64,000 nucleotides of DNA from positions 558,001 through 622,000 of the forward strand of contig NZ_JAFJMJ010000002.1 in assembly GCF_017309385.1 (NCBI RefSeq), written 5' to 3'. Below the pieces are notes generated by a model that was given only the letters and a program-made list of their open reading frames with translations, made no database searches and had not been told where the DNA came from. Both the position numbers and the translations under genes were made by a program. Within the stretch, counting starts at the first letter, position 1; every line of letters starts with the position of its first letter. The DNA comes from Amycolatopsis sp. 195334CR (GTDB lineage Bacteria > Actinomycetota > Actinomycetes > Mycobacteriales > Pseudonocardiaceae). Positions 51,354 through 59,823 of the stretch are shown here, piece by piece.

Positions 51354-52107
51354 CGCGCAGGCTCGACGGGGTCATCGACAACTCCTGCGTGAACGCGTGC
51401 GTGAAGGCGGCCGGCGTCGCGTAGCCCAGGTGGGTGGCGACCTCGCTGACCGTCGCGGTGCGGAGGAGGGGGACGGCGGCGAGCAAGCGCGCCCGCCGCC
51501 GCCACGCCGACGGCCCGCTCCCGACCTCGCGGTGGAACGCCCGGGTCAGCGACCGCTCACTGAGCAGCGCCGCCCGCGCCCAGTCCGCGTTGGTGACGCC
51601 CGCGCGCGGGTTCACCAGGTACTCCCGGCACAGCGACCGCAGCACCGCGGACGTCGGCAGCGGCAGGTGCAGCGGGACCGGCGTCAGCGTGGCGAGTTCG
51701 AACAGCAGCAGGTCGACGAGGGCGCCGTCGCGGCCGGACCGGCGGTGGTCGACCGGCAGCTCGGCGGCGGCGAGCAGCAGTTCCCGCAGCAGCGCCCCGA
51801 CTTCGACGACCACGCAGGCCGGCGGCCACCACGGCACCGCGCCGGGTTCGAGGTAGAGGCTGGCCGTCCGCACGCCGTCCATCACCACCCGGTGCCGCGT
51901 GCGCGGCGGGATCATCACCGCCCGTTCCCGCGGGATCGTCCAGGTGCCGTCATCGGTGTCGACGACCATGGTGCCGCGGGCGGCGTACAGGAACTGCGCC
52001 CGGCGGTGCTCGTGCCAGTCGAGCACCCGGCCCGGCGGGTAGTCGGTGGCGATCGGCAGGACCGCGCGGGGGTCGTCGTCGATCGCGGCGACCGGGATGT
52101 TCTTCAT
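51346..52107 (-). CDS. AraC family regulator with cupin N-terminal domain
   Basis: A 253-aa protein. N-terminal cupin (residues about 12-95: LDWHEHRRAQFLYAARGTMVVDTDDGTWTIPRERAVMIPPRTRHRV) and C-terminal pair of AraC helix-turn-helices (about 155-250: NADWARAALLSERSLTRAFHREVGSGPSAW; VSEVATHLGYATPAAFTHAFTQELSMTPSSLR). ATG 52107 follows the conserved KNIPV start. It diverges from the TauE/SafE-type transporter by 75 bp and is probably its regulator. Confidence 0.92.
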   Translation of the reverse strand: MKNIPVAAIDDDPRAVLPIATDYPPGRVLDWHEHRRAQFLYAARGTMVVDTDDGTWTIPRERAVMIPPRTRHRVVMDGVRTASLYLEPGAVPWWPPACVVVEVGALLRELLLAAAELPVDHRRSGRDGALVDLLLFELATLTPVPLHLPLPTSAVLRSLCREYLVNPRAGVTNADWARAALLSERSLTRAFHREVGSGPSAWRRRARLLAAVPLLRTATVSEVATHLGYATPAAFTHAFTQELSMTPSSLRVT

Positions 52108-52182
52108 CGGCTGGCTGGTTCTCGATGGTCGAAGGCCGGGCATCGATTGTAGGCCAGGCGGCCCCCGGGTGGACTGGGCGCC

Positions 52183-52971
52183 ATGGAACTGCTCTTCCTC
52201 GTCCTGGTGGGCGTGGTCACCGGGGCGACCACCGTGTTGTTCGGCTTCGGCGGCGGGTTCGTCACGGTGCCGGTGATCATGTGGGTGGACGCCCCGCTCG
52301 GGGACTCCGCCGCCGTGGTCGCGGTCGCCACCTCCTCGGTGGTGATGGTGGTGAACGCCGCCGTCGCCACGCTCGCCACGCCCCGGGACGTGCTGCGCCG
52401 CCTGCGGGGTTCGGCCTGGCTGTGCGCCCTGCTCGCCCTCGGCGGCGGGGCCGGGGCGCTGCTCGCCCGCCTGGCCCCGGCCGCCTTCATCCACTGGGGA
52501 TTCGTCGCCTACCTGGTGGTGACCATCGCCGATGTGCTGCTGCGCCCGGGTTTCTTCCGGACCGCCGGGGAAACCACCCCGCGGGCGCTGCCGATCCCGT
52601 CGGTGGCCGGGGTGCCGATCGGCGCGGTCGCGGCGTTCCTCGGCGTGGGCGGCAGCGTGATGACCGTGCCGATGTTGCGCCGCGGCGGGCTGGCGATGGC
52701 CGTGGCCGCGCGCCTGGCCAACCCGCTGACCCTGGCGATCAGCCTGCCCGCACTGGTCGTGTTCCTGCTCGGCACGCCCGAGGCGGCGGGCACCGGCCTG
52801 GCCGGCTCGATCGACCTGCGGGCGGCCGGCGCCCTCCTGGTGTCCGCGATCCCGGTGATCGTCCTGCTCCGGCGGCGCCCGCCGCGGGTCCGCGACGACG
52901 TGCACGCGTGGGCCTACCTCGGCCTGCTGGCCGCGGTCACGGTGGCCGCCGTCGGCGCCGGTGTCCACTGA
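52183..52971 (+). CDS. TauE/SafE (TSUP) family membrane transporter
   Basis: A 262-aa protein with about eight transmembrane helices and the two TSUP repeats: LVGVVTGATTVLFGFGGGFVTVPVI near the N-terminus and PIGAVAAFLGVGGSVMTVPML in the second half. The family exports sulfite, sulfoacetate and other organosulfur or small organic anions. The divergent AraC-cupin regulator suggests induction by the substrate or its precursor. It ends 6 bp before the convergent SnoaL-like gene. Confidence 0.92.
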   Translation: MELLFLVLVGVVTGATTVLFGFGGGFVTVPVIMWVDAPLGDSAAVVAVATSSVVMVVNAAVATLATPRDVLRRLRGSAWLCALLALGGGAGALLARLAPAAFIHWGFVAYLVVTIADVLLRPGFFRTAGETTPRALPIPSVAGVPIGAVAAFLGVGGSVMTVPMLRRGGLAMAVAARLANPLTLAISLPALVVFLLGTPEAAGTGLAGSIDLRAAGALLVSAIPVIVLLRRRPPRVRDDVHAWAYLGLLAAVTVAAVGAGVH

Positions 52972-52977
52972 GGACGG

Positions 52978-53394
52978 TCATACCAGGCCGAGCTGCCGCA
53001 ACTGCCCGAAGACGTCGACCACGCCCCAGAGCTCGGCCACCCGGTCACCGTCGAAGCGGACGACGAACATCTCGCTGTAGGTCACCTTCCGGCCGGTGGC
53101 CGGGGTGCCCCGGTACTCGCCGAGGTGGGTGCCGGTGACGGTGTTCCGGGAGACGACCTTGTCCCCTTCGGCGATCAGGTCCTCCACTTCGACGTGGATG
53201 TCCGGGAAGGCGCGGAGCAGCACGTCCCAGACGTTCTTGATCGCCTCGCGCCCGGACAGGCCGCTCGGCACCGGCGCGTGGAACACCACGTCCGGCGCGA
53301 CCACCTCGTCGATCGTCTTCGCGACCATGTCCAGGTCACGGGTGTTCATCGCGTCGTGGAACTGGCGGAACAGGGCTTTGTTGCTGGCGGACAC
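52978..53394 (-). CDS. SnoaL-like ester-cyclase family protein
   Basis: A 138-aa NTF2-fold protein (NKALFRQFHDAMNTRDLDMVAKTIDEVVAPDVVFHAP; FPDIHVEVEDLIAEGDKVVSRNTVTGTHLGEYRGTPATGRKVTYSEMFVVRFDGDRVAELW), the pattern of SnoaL-like proteins, which are mostly of unknown substrate. GTG 53394 has AAGGGG upstream. It is 73 bp behind the SBF-type transporter gene and may have its own promoter. Confidence 0.87.
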   Translation of the reverse strand: MSASNKALFRQFHDAMNTRDLDMVAKTIDEVVAPDVVFHAPVPSGLSGREAIKNVWDVLLRAFPDIHVEVEDLIAEGDKVVSRNTVTGTHLGEYRGTPATGRKVTYSEMFVVRFDGDRVAELWGVVDVFGQLRQLGLV

Positions 53395-53467
53395 GGCGGG
53401 TCCCCTTCTCCGGTGGTGTGCTGTCACCGGATCGACCGGACAGCGCCGGGAAATGTGACACGGCCGG

Positions 53468-54391
53468 TCACCCCAGCCGGGGCACCAGCCGGACGTAGAG
53501 CACCATGCCGACCACCTCGACCAGGGTCTGGGTGACCACGGCGACCGGGGCGACGGCCAGGCCGCCGGGCAGGGCGAGCGCCAGCGGCAGCACCACCAGC
53601 GAGTTGCGGGTGGCCCCGGTGAACACGATGGCCCGGCTCGCCGGGGTGTCCAAAGTGAACAACCGTGCCACGCCGAGCCCGGCGAACGCCATGATCACCA
53701 GGAAAAGCACGTAGAACGGGACCACGGCGAGCACGGGGCCGAGGTCGCCGCCGAGCCTCGGCATCTGCGAGGCGACCACGACCAGCAGCACCAGTGCCAT
53801 CAGCGGAACCATCGTGGTGCCCGCCGCTTCGGCGAACCGGCGTCCCGACGGGTGGCGCTGGGTGAGCCAGGCCAGCACCAGCGGCAGCGCGATCAGCAGG
53901 GCGAACGCCTCGGCGAACGGGCCGATCTCGACCACCCCGGCCAGCTCGGAACCCAGGAACAGGAACAGGAAACCCGGCAACAGCAGCAACTGCGCGAGCA
54001 GCAGCAGGGGAGTGGCCGCGAGCAGGCGCCTGCTGCTGCCGCCGGCCAGTCCGCTGAACACGATCACGTAGTCCACGCACGGGGTCAGCAGCACCAGCAG
54101 CACGCCGAGCCGCAGCGCGCGGTCCTCCGGCAGGAAGGCGAACATCGCCGCCACCACCAGCGGCACCACCACGAAGTTGACCACCAGCGCCGCGCCGAGG
54201 AACCGCCCGTCCCGCAGCGAGCGCCCCAGTTCGGCGGCGGGTACCTGCAGGAAGGTCACGTACAGCAGGGCGGCCAGCGCCGGGGTGATGACCACCTCGA
54301 ACCCCGGCCCGGCGGCGGGCGCGGCCCAGCCCACCACCGCGCCGACGGCCAGCGCGCCCAGGTAGAGGGCGACCTGGTGCCGCTCTAGCAC
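53468..54391 (-). CDS. bile-acid:Na+ symporter / ACR3-like transporter
   Basis: A 307-aa membrane protein with about ten helices of the BART superfamily. Characteristic parts are LLVLLTPCVDYVIVFSGLAGGSSRRLLAATP (crossing motif) and FTGATRNSLVVLPLALALP. The Cys in TPC and the RNS segment resemble ACR3 arsenite exporters, but bile-acid-symporter-like organic anion transport is equally possible. GTG 54391 overlaps the M56 peptidase stop (GTGCTAG), so it is translated as part of the BlaI-M56 operon. Confidence 0.85.
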   Translation of the reverse strand: MLERHQVALYLGALAVGAVVGWAAPAAGPGFEVVITPALAALLYVTFLQVPAAELGRSLRDGRFLGAALVVNFVVVPLVVAAMFAFLPEDRALRLGVLLVLLTPCVDYVIVFSGLAGGSSRRLLAATPLLLLAQLLLLPGFLFLFLGSELAGVVEIGPFAEAFALLIALPLVLAWLTQRHPSGRRFAEAAGTTMVPLMALVLLVVVASQMPRLGGDLGPVLAVVPFYVLFLVIMAFAGLGVARLFTLDTPASRAIVFTGATRNSLVVLPLALALPGGLAVAPVAVVTQTLVEVVGMVLYVRLVPRLG

Positions 54392-55269
54392 CAGACGAAA
54401 CCGCTGAGCAGCAACAGGATCCCGGTCGACAGCGCGGGCGCCAGCACCGCCGTGACCCCGGCGAACAGCGAGCGGAAAGCCGGGAACGGCGCGGCGGGCC
54501 GGTTCAGCTCGCGCAACCGGACCTGGGTGTCCCCGGTCATCGCGAGCAGGGCCGAGCGCAGCGGCGCGACCCCGCATTCGGCCGCGGCGGCGCGATCGGC
54601 GGCCAGCTCGACGAGCAGGTGCAGCGCGGCGGGGGCGTCACGCATCAGCGGGACGAAGTGGAGTCCGCTGCCCGCGATCTCGGCGATCCGGACGAGCCGG
54701 TGGTGGTGTCCCTTCAGGTGGGCGTGCTCGTGGGCCAGCACGGCCTGGAGTTCCCGGTCGGAGAGCCGTTCCTGCAGGCCGCTGGTCGCCACGACGAGCG
54801 CGGGCGGGCCGTCGAAGCTGTACGCCATCGGCTCGTCGCGGTCGAGCCACAGCGTGGGGTACGCGCCCGCATCCGCCGGGCGGAGGATCCGAAGTGCGGC
54901 CTCGTGCTGGCCGCGGACCTGCTCGCGGTGGCGCCGCCGCCGTCGTGCGATCCGGCCGATGTGCACCGCTCCCCAGGCGACGAGCGCGAGCGCCGCGAGG
55001 GCGGCGATGGGGTCGAGCTGGGGGAATCCGGCGTGGCTGAGCGTCGACCAGCATTCGTGCAGCACCGCGGTGATCGCGTCGGCGGGCCCGTGCCCGGGCA
55101 GCACCACGAGCAGCACCCCGGCGACGGCGCTGAGCAGGACCCCGGCGATGCTGGCCAGCCAGGCCGCGATCGCCACGCGCGGCGCGGCGAAGGTCAGCTT
55201 CCGGAGCAGGCGCGGGCCCAGCCAGCCGACCAGGCCGGTGCTGAGCAGCAGCACCGCGGCGAGGATCAT
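54385..55269 (-). CDS. M56 family membrane metallopeptidase
   Basis: A 294-aa protein with hydrophobic helices at both ends and the zinc motif HEHAH in AVLAHEHAHLKGHHH, preceded by YSFDGPPALVVATSGLQERLSDRELQ as in BlaR1/MecR1. Unlike BlaR1 it has no C-terminal penicillin-binding sensor. It overlaps the BlaI gene by 4 bp and the transporter gene by 7 bp. By analogy it would cleave BlaI (directly or not) on a signal and so derepress the operon. Confidence 0.93.
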   Translation of the reverse strand: MILAAVLLLSTGLVGWLGPRLLRKLTFAAPRVAIAAWLASIAGVLLSAVAGVLLVVLPGHGPADAITAVLHECWSTLSHAGFPQLDPIAALAALALVAWGAVHIGRIARRRRRHREQVRGQHEAALRILRPADAGAYPTLWLDRDEPMAYSFDGPPALVVATSGLQERLSDRELQAVLAHEHAHLKGHHHRLVRIAEIAGSGLHFVPLMRDAPAALHLLVELAADRAAAAECGVAPLRSALLAMTGDTQVRLRELNRPAAPFPAFRSLFAGVTAVLAPALSTGILLLLSGFVWC

Positions 55270-55628
55270 CGTGCCTTCGGGCGGCGGCGGAGCGCCTTGC
55301 GCAGGGCGTCGGACTCGCTGTCGCTCACCGACTTGGCGAAGTGCAGCAGCACCGATTCCGAGTCACCCGCCGCGTCGAGCACGTCACGCAGCGCCTGCGC
55401 GGCGGCCTCCTCGCGGCTGACCGCGGCCCGGTACCGGTAGGCGCGCCCCTCGCGCTCGCGGGTCACCCAGTCCTTGCGGAAGAGGTTGTCGAGCACGGTC
55501 ATCACCGTGGTGTAGGCCAGGTTCCGGTCGCGGTTCAGCTCGTCGAGCACCGCCCGCACCAGCATCGGCTCCGGCGTGCGCCACAGCACGTCCATCACCG
55601 AGGTCTCCAGTTCGCCCAGCCTGCGCAT
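55266..55628 (-). CDS. BlaI/MecI family repressor
   Basis: A 120-aa protein with winged helix (LGELETSVMDVLWRTPEPMLVRAVLDELNRDRNLAYTTVMTVLDNLFRKDWVTREREGRAYRY), the BlaI/CopY pattern. ATG 55628 follows GGAGGTG. It leads the BlaI-M56-transporter operon. Palindromic TAGTACT elements 42 bp upstream, in the promoter region shared with the NlpC/P60 gene, match the TACTA-type core of known BlaI sites. Confidence 0.93.
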   Translation of the reverse strand: MRRLGELETSVMDVLWRTPEPMLVRAVLDELNRDRNLAYTTVMTVLDNLFRKDWVTREREGRAYRYRAAVSREEAAAQALRDVLDAAGDSESVLLHFAKSVSDSESDALRKALRRRPKAR

Positions 55629-55669
55629 GACACCTCCGCCCGGCAGCCTACCGATCCCGTCCCATGGTG

Positions 55670-55703
55670 TAGTACTGAGATCCATAGTACTAAGTTGCTT
55701 AGT
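55670..55703. promoter_or_regulatory. BlaI operator candidates
   Basis: TAGTACT-N9-AGTACTA (55670-55692) and, overlapping it, ACTAAG-N3-CTTAGT (55689-55703) lie between the BlaI and NlpC/P60 starts. The AGTACT/TACTA cores fit BlaI binding, so both the repressor operon and the cell-wall hydrolase may be controlled together. Confidence 0.65.
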
Positions 55704-55733
55704 AGAGAACCGACCTCGGGAGAACCAGCACTC

Positions 55734-56780
55734 GTGTCCCCACACCGATCCCGGCTCGCCACCTGCGGGGCGTTCCTCACCACCACGGCCGTAATCCTCG
55801 GTTTCGGCGTGACGCCCGCGGCCGCGCAACCGGAGGAGACGTCCGACGCCATGCGCCGCTACCAGGAACTCGGCGCCGAAGCCGCGAAGACCGACGAAGA
55901 CCTCAAGCAGGCCGAGGAGGACCTCAAGGCCAGACGCGCCGAGCGAGATCAGGCGAACACCGATCTGGCCGCCGCCACCGACGCACTGGGCCGGACCCAG
56001 GGGCTGGAGGAGGAGTTCCGCGGGGAGGTCGACGACCTCGCGTCGGCGAGCTTCCGCGGTGCCGGCGTCACGCGGATGTCCGCGCTGCTCACCAGCGATT
56101 CCTCGCAGCAGTTCCTCGACCAGATGTCGGCGCTGGAGGTGCTGGCGGCGGACAAGGCGGAGGCGCTTGGGCGGTTCCGCGGTGCCACGGCCGAAGCGGG
56201 TCGGGCGCGGTCCGCGTCGGCCGAAGCGCAGCAGCGCGCCCAGGAGGCCACCGGCACCGCCGAGCGCACGGCGGAGCAGGTGCGTGACCGCAAGCGCACG
56301 CTCGACGGCCAGATCAAGGAGGTCCGCCGGGCGCTGGACCGGTTGCCGTCGGCCGAGAAGGCCGCGCTGGGCAAGGTCCAGGACAACGGTTCCTACCTCG
56401 GCCCGCCGGGTGCGGCCAACGACGCGTTGCAGGCGGCGCTGTCCAAACGCGGCTCCGAGTACCAGTGGGGCGCCACCGGACCGGCCGAGTTCGACTGCTC
56501 GGGCCTGACCTCGTGGGCCTACCGGCAGGCGGGGATCTCGATCCCGCGGACCAGCCGTCAGCAGTACACGGCGGGCAAGCCGGTGTCGCTCAACGCCTTG
56601 CAACCCGGTGACCTGCTGTTCTACGACGACGGCACCGGGAATCCGGGCGCCATCCACCACGTCGGCATGTTCGTCGGCAACGGGAAGATGGTCGACGCCC
56701 CGACCGAGGGGCAGTTGGTCGACGTGCGGTCGATGAAGGGCGACGGCCACCTCATGGGCGCCCGGCGCATCGTCGGCTGA
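55734..56780 (+). CDS. NlpC/P60 peptidoglycan endopeptidase with coiled-coil N-terminus
   Basis: A 348-aa precursor with signal peptide (cleavage after PAAA at about 31). Residues about 35-215 form a long coiled coil (ARRAERDQANTDLAAATDAL; AEAQQRAQEATGTAERTAEQ), and residues about 230-348 the NlpC/P60 domain with catalytic Cys255 (FDCSGLTSWAY) and His309 (IHHVGMFVG). It resembles RipA/PcsB-type hydrolases that cut stem peptides during division. GTG 55734 is the likely start. The shared promoter with BlaI suggests regulation by cell-wall stress. Confidence 0.92.
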   Translation: MSPHRSRLATCGAFLTTTAVILGFGVTPAAAQPEETSDAMRRYQELGAEAAKTDEDLKQAEEDLKARRAERDQANTDLAAATDALGRTQGLEEEFRGEVDDLASASFRGAGVTRMSALLTSDSSQQFLDQMSALEVLAADKAEALGRFRGATAEAGRARSASAEAQQRAQEATGTAERTAEQVRDRKRTLDGQIKEVRRALDRLPSAEKAALGKVQDNGSYLGPPGAANDALQAALSKRGSEYQWGATGPAEFDCSGLTSWAYRQAGISIPRTSRQQYTAGKPVSLNALQPGDLLFYDDGTGNPGAIHHVGMFVGNGKMVDAPTEGQLVDVRSMKGDGHLMGARRIVG

Positions 56781-56828
56781 TCATCGCCGTCTTGCGATCA
56801 CATCGCCAGTTGTTGTTATCATCGCTGT

Positions 56829-57173
56829 ATGACGATGGATAGCCTGGATCCGGCGGTGGCGTTGTTCCACAGCCTGTCCGACGGCACCCGGCTGGCGATC
56901 GTGCAGCGGCTGGCCCGGGGCGAGGCCCGGGTTTCGGACCTGGTCGGGGAGCTGGGGCTGGCACAGTCGACGGTGTCGGCGCACGTGGCGTGCCTGCGGG
57001 ACTGCGCGCTGGTCGAGGGCCGTCCGCAGGGGCGCCAGGTGTTCTACCGCCTCGCGCGGCCGGAACTGATGGACCTGCTGGCGTCGGCGGAGACGTTGCT
57101 GTCCGCGACCGGCAACGCGGTGGCGTTGTGCCCGAACTACGGCACCGACTCGTGCGACGGCGACCGGCGATGA
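56829..57173 (+). CDS. cmtR: ArsR/SmtB family metal sensor, CmtR-like
   Basis: A 114-aa winged helix protein (HSLSDGTRLAIVQRLARGEARVSDLVGELGLAQSTVSAHVACLRDCALVEGRPQGRQVFYRLA). Cys55, Cys59 and Cys101 correspond closely to the Cd/Pb-binding Cys57, Cys61 and Cys102 of mycobacterial CmtR. Metal binding releases DNA. It overlaps the P-type ATPase gene by 4 bp. Repeated ATCGC half-motifs lie in the 48-bp upstream gap. A CmtR next to a CtpG-like pump repeats the mycobacterial arrangement. Confidence 0.88.
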   Translation: MTMDSLDPAVALFHSLSDGTRLAIVQRLARGEARVSDLVGELGLAQSTVSAHVACLRDCALVEGRPQGRQVFYRLARPELMDLLASAETLLSATGNAVALCPNYGTDSCDGDRR

Positions 57174-59032
57174 GCGACGCGTGCTGCGGCGACGAGCAGC
57201 CGGTCGCCGCCGTGCACGAGCCGCTGTGGCGGGAACTCCGATTCGCCCTGGTGTCCGGGGTGTTCCTGCTGGCCGGGCTGGCCACGGGCTGGTTCGGCGG
57301 GCCACGGCCGGTCGAACTCGGGCTGGAAGTGCTGGCGTTGCTCGCCGGTGGCTACACCTTCGTGCCGTCGACGCTGCGGCGGCTGGTCAAGGGCAAGATC
57401 GGCGTCGGCACGCTGATGACCATCGCCGCGGTCGGGGCGGTGGTGCTCGGCGAGGTCGGCGAAGCCGCGATGCTGGCTTTCCTGTTCTCGATCAGCGAGG
57501 GGCTGGAGGAGTACTCGCTGGCCAGGACTCGCCGTGGTCTGCGAGCGCTGCTGTCGCTGGTCCCCGAGCGGGCGACCGTGATGCGCGGCGGCACGGAAGC
57601 CGTGGTGTCTCCGGCGGAGTTGCGGCTCGGGGACCGGATGCTGGTCCGGCCGGGGGAGCGGATCGCCACCGACGGCGTGGTCGGGGACGGTCGCACCGCG
57701 CTGGACGTCTCCGCGATCACCGGTGAGTCCGTGCCGGTCGAGGCCGGGCCGGGGGACGAGGTGTTCGCCGGTTCGATCAACGGCACCGGCGTGCTGGAGG
57801 TCGAGGTCACCGCCACCGCCGAGGACAACTCGCTGGCGCGGATCGTGCGGATCGTGGAGGCCGAGCAGGCCAGGAAGGGCGCGGCCCAGCGGCTGGCCGA
57901 TCGGATGGCCCGGCCGCTGGTGCCCGGCATCATGGCCGCCGCCGTGCTGATCGCCGTGCTCGGTGCGGTGTTCGGTGATCCGGCCATCTGGGTCGAGCGC
58001 GCGCTGGTCGTGCTGGTCGCCGCTTCCCCCTGTGCGCTGGCGATTTCGGTGCCGGTGGCGGTGGTCGCGGCGGTCGGTGCGGCCAGCCGGTCCGGCGTGC
58101 TGGTCAAGGGCGGGGCCGCGCTCGAAGCACTCGGCCGGGTGCGCGGGGTGGCGCTGGACAAGACCGGCACGCTCACCGCGAACCGGCCCGCGGTGGTCGA
58201 GGTCGTCGGTGATCCCGGCGTGCTGCGGTGGGCGGCCGCGCTGGAGGCCCGCAGTGAACACCCGCTCGCCCGCGCGATCCTCGACGCGGCTTCGGACGTC
58301 GAGCCGGCTTCGGACGTCGAGGCGGTTCCCGGCGCCGGGCTGACCGGCCACTTCGATGGGCGGAAGGTCCGGCTGGGCCGTCCCGGTTGGCTGGAACCGG
58401 GCGAGTTCGCCGCGGACGTGCGGCGCCTGCAGGAGGCGGGCGCGACCGCGGTCCTGGTGGAGTACGACGGCCGGGTCGCCGGGACCATCGCCGTGCGCGA
58501 CGAGCTGCGTCCCGAAGCCGCCGAGGTCGTCGCGCGGCTTCGTCGAGACGGCTACCAGGTCGCGATGCTCACCGGCGACAACCACGCCACCGCCGGGGCG
58601 CTGGCCGCGGAAGCCGGGATCGACGAGGTCCACGCCGAACTGCGCCCGGAGGACAAGGCGCGCCTGGTGGCCGACCGGCGCTCGACGGCGATGGTGGGCG
58701 ACGGCGTCAACGACGCACCCGCCCTCGCCACGGCCGAGGTCGGCATCGCGATGGGCGCGATGGGCACGGACGTGGCGATCGAGACCGCCGACGTCGCGCT
58801 CATGGGGGAGGACCTGCGGCACCTGCCGCGCGCGTTCGCCCACGCCCGGCACGCGCGGCGGATCATGCGGCAGAACGTCGGCGTGTCCCTGGGATTGATC
58901 ATCGTGCTGATGCCGCTCGCGTTGTTCGGGGTCCTGGGCCTGGCCGCGGTGGTGCTCGTGCACGAACTGGCGGAGGTCGTCGTCATCGCCAACGGCGTGC
59001 GCGCCGGGCGATCGGGGAAGGGAGCGTTCTGA
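57170..59032 (+). CDS. ctpG: P1B-type metal-transporting ATPase (CtpG-like)
   Basis: A 620-aa pump. Membrane metal site S-P-C (residues 286-288, VAASPCALAISVPVAV), phosphorylation Asp330 in DKTGTLT, TGES, MLTGDNHATAGALA, and GDGVNDAPALATAEVGIAMG. The late helix has HELAEVVVIANGVR instead of the HEGG of many relatives. The N-terminus has only a short Cys pair (DACCGDE) and no full metal-binding domain. SPC pumps of this group export Cd, Co, Zn or Pb. It is coupled to the CmtR-like sensor and to an ICMT gene. Confidence 0.93.
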   Translation: MSDACCGDEQPVAAVHEPLWRELRFALVSGVFLLAGLATGWFGGPRPVELGLEVLALLAGGYTFVPSTLRRLVKGKIGVGTLMTIAAVGAVVLGEVGEAAMLAFLFSISEGLEEYSLARTRRGLRALLSLVPERATVMRGGTEAVVSPAELRLGDRMLVRPGERIATDGVVGDGRTALDVSAITGESVPVEAGPGDEVFAGSINGTGVLEVEVTATAEDNSLARIVRIVEAEQARKGAAQRLADRMARPLVPGIMAAAVLIAVLGAVFGDPAIWVERALVVLVAASPCALAISVPVAVVAAVGAASRSGVLVKGGAALEALGRVRGVALDKTGTLTANRPAVVEVVGDPGVLRWAAALEARSEHPLARAILDAASDVEPASDVEAVPGAGLTGHFDGRKVRLGRPGWLEPGEFAADVRRLQEAGATAVLVEYDGRVAGTIAVRDELRPEAAEVVARLRRDGYQVAMLTGDNHATAGALAAEAGIDEVHAELRPEDKARLVADRRSTAMVGDGVNDAPALATAEVGIAMGAMGTDVAIETADVALMGEDLRHLPRAFAHARHARRIMRQNVGVSLGLIIVLMPLALFGVLGLAAVVLVHELAEVVVIANGVRAGRSGKGAF

Positions 59033-59631
59033 TGGCTGTGGCCGCTTTGGTGGCGTACGTGGTCTATCTGGTGCTGGCGTTCGGGATGCGCAGTGTCCAG
59101 CAGTACCGGCGCACGGGCGACATCGGTTTCCGCGGGGTGAGCGGGCGCCCCGGTTCGCTCGAATGGTGGGGTGGTGTGCTGTTCGTGCTCGCCGTCCTGT
59201 TCGGACTCGCGGCGCCGATCCTGCAGCTGGCCGGTGTGCTGTCCCCGTTGCTGGACAACGCGGTCGTGCACGTCGTGGGGGCGGTGCTGGCGGTGGCCGG
59301 GATCGCGGGCACGCTGGCGGCGCAGCAGAGCATGGGGGCGTCGTGGCGGATCGGGGTCGACCGGGCCGAGACGACGGCACTGGTCACCACGGGCGCATTC
59401 GGCTTCGCGCGCAACCCGATCTTCACCGCGATGATCGCCGCCGGTGCCGGGATCGGCGCGCTGGCACCGAACCCGCTCGCCGTGGGGGCGGTGGTGGCGC
59501 TGGTGGCCGCGATCGAGATCCAGGTCCGGGCGGTGGAGGAGCCGTACCTGCTGGCGTCCCACGGCAGCGCCTACCGGGACTACGCCACGCACGTCGGCCG
59601 CTTCCTGCCCGGGCTGGGGCGCCTCGCGTGA
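59032..59631 (+). CDS. ICMT/PEMT-type membrane methyltransferase
   Basis: A 199-aa protein with about five membrane helices. The C-terminal half has the isoprenylcysteine-carboxyl-methyltransferase pattern (SWRIGVDRAETTALVTTGAFGFARNPIFTAMI; IEIQVRAVEEPYLLASHGSAYRDYATHVGRFLPGL). Bacterial relatives often sit beside metal pumps and have no known substrate. ATG overlaps the ATPase stop by 1 bp. Its last 28 bp form part of a 58-bp tandem repeat that continues past the stop. Confidence 0.88.
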   Translation: MAVAALVAYVVYLVLAFGMRSVQQYRRTGDIGFRGVSGRPGSLEWWGGVLFVLAVLFGLAAPILQLAGVLSPLLDNAVVHVVGAVLAVAGIAGTLAAQQSMGASWRIGVDRAETTALVTTGAFGFARNPIFTAMIAAGAGIGALAPNPLAVGAVVALVAAIEIQVRAVEEPYLLASHGSAYRDYATHVGRFLPGLGRLA

Positions 59632-59823
59632 GCTGCTCCGGCCACCAGAGTCGTGGGGTTTTCTGCCCGGGCTGGGTCGCCTCGCGTGAGCTGCTCCGGC
59701 CACCAGAGTCGTGGGGTTTTCTGCCCGGGCTGGGCTGCCTCGCGTGAGCTGCTCCGGCCACCAGAGTCGTGGGGCTTTCTGCCCCGGCTGGGCCGTCTGG
59801 CCTGAGTTACTCCTGCCACCAGA
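59601..59823. repeat. 58-bp tandem repeat made of two gene ends
   Basis: A 58-bp unit starting GAGCTGCTCCGGCCACCAGA begins at 59630, 59688 and 59746, with a degenerate fourth start at 59804 inside the end of the amidohydrolase gene. The second half of the unit (CTGCCCGGGCTGGG...CTCGCGT) first occurs at about 59606-59629 as the end of the ICMT gene. Each unit therefore joins the end of the amidohydrolase gene to the end of the ICMT gene. Units are almost identical. Confidence 0.9.

Noticed and set aside
59601..59823. CRISPR array
   Set aside because: The repeats are adjoining 58-bp units with no variable spacers, and no cas genes are present.
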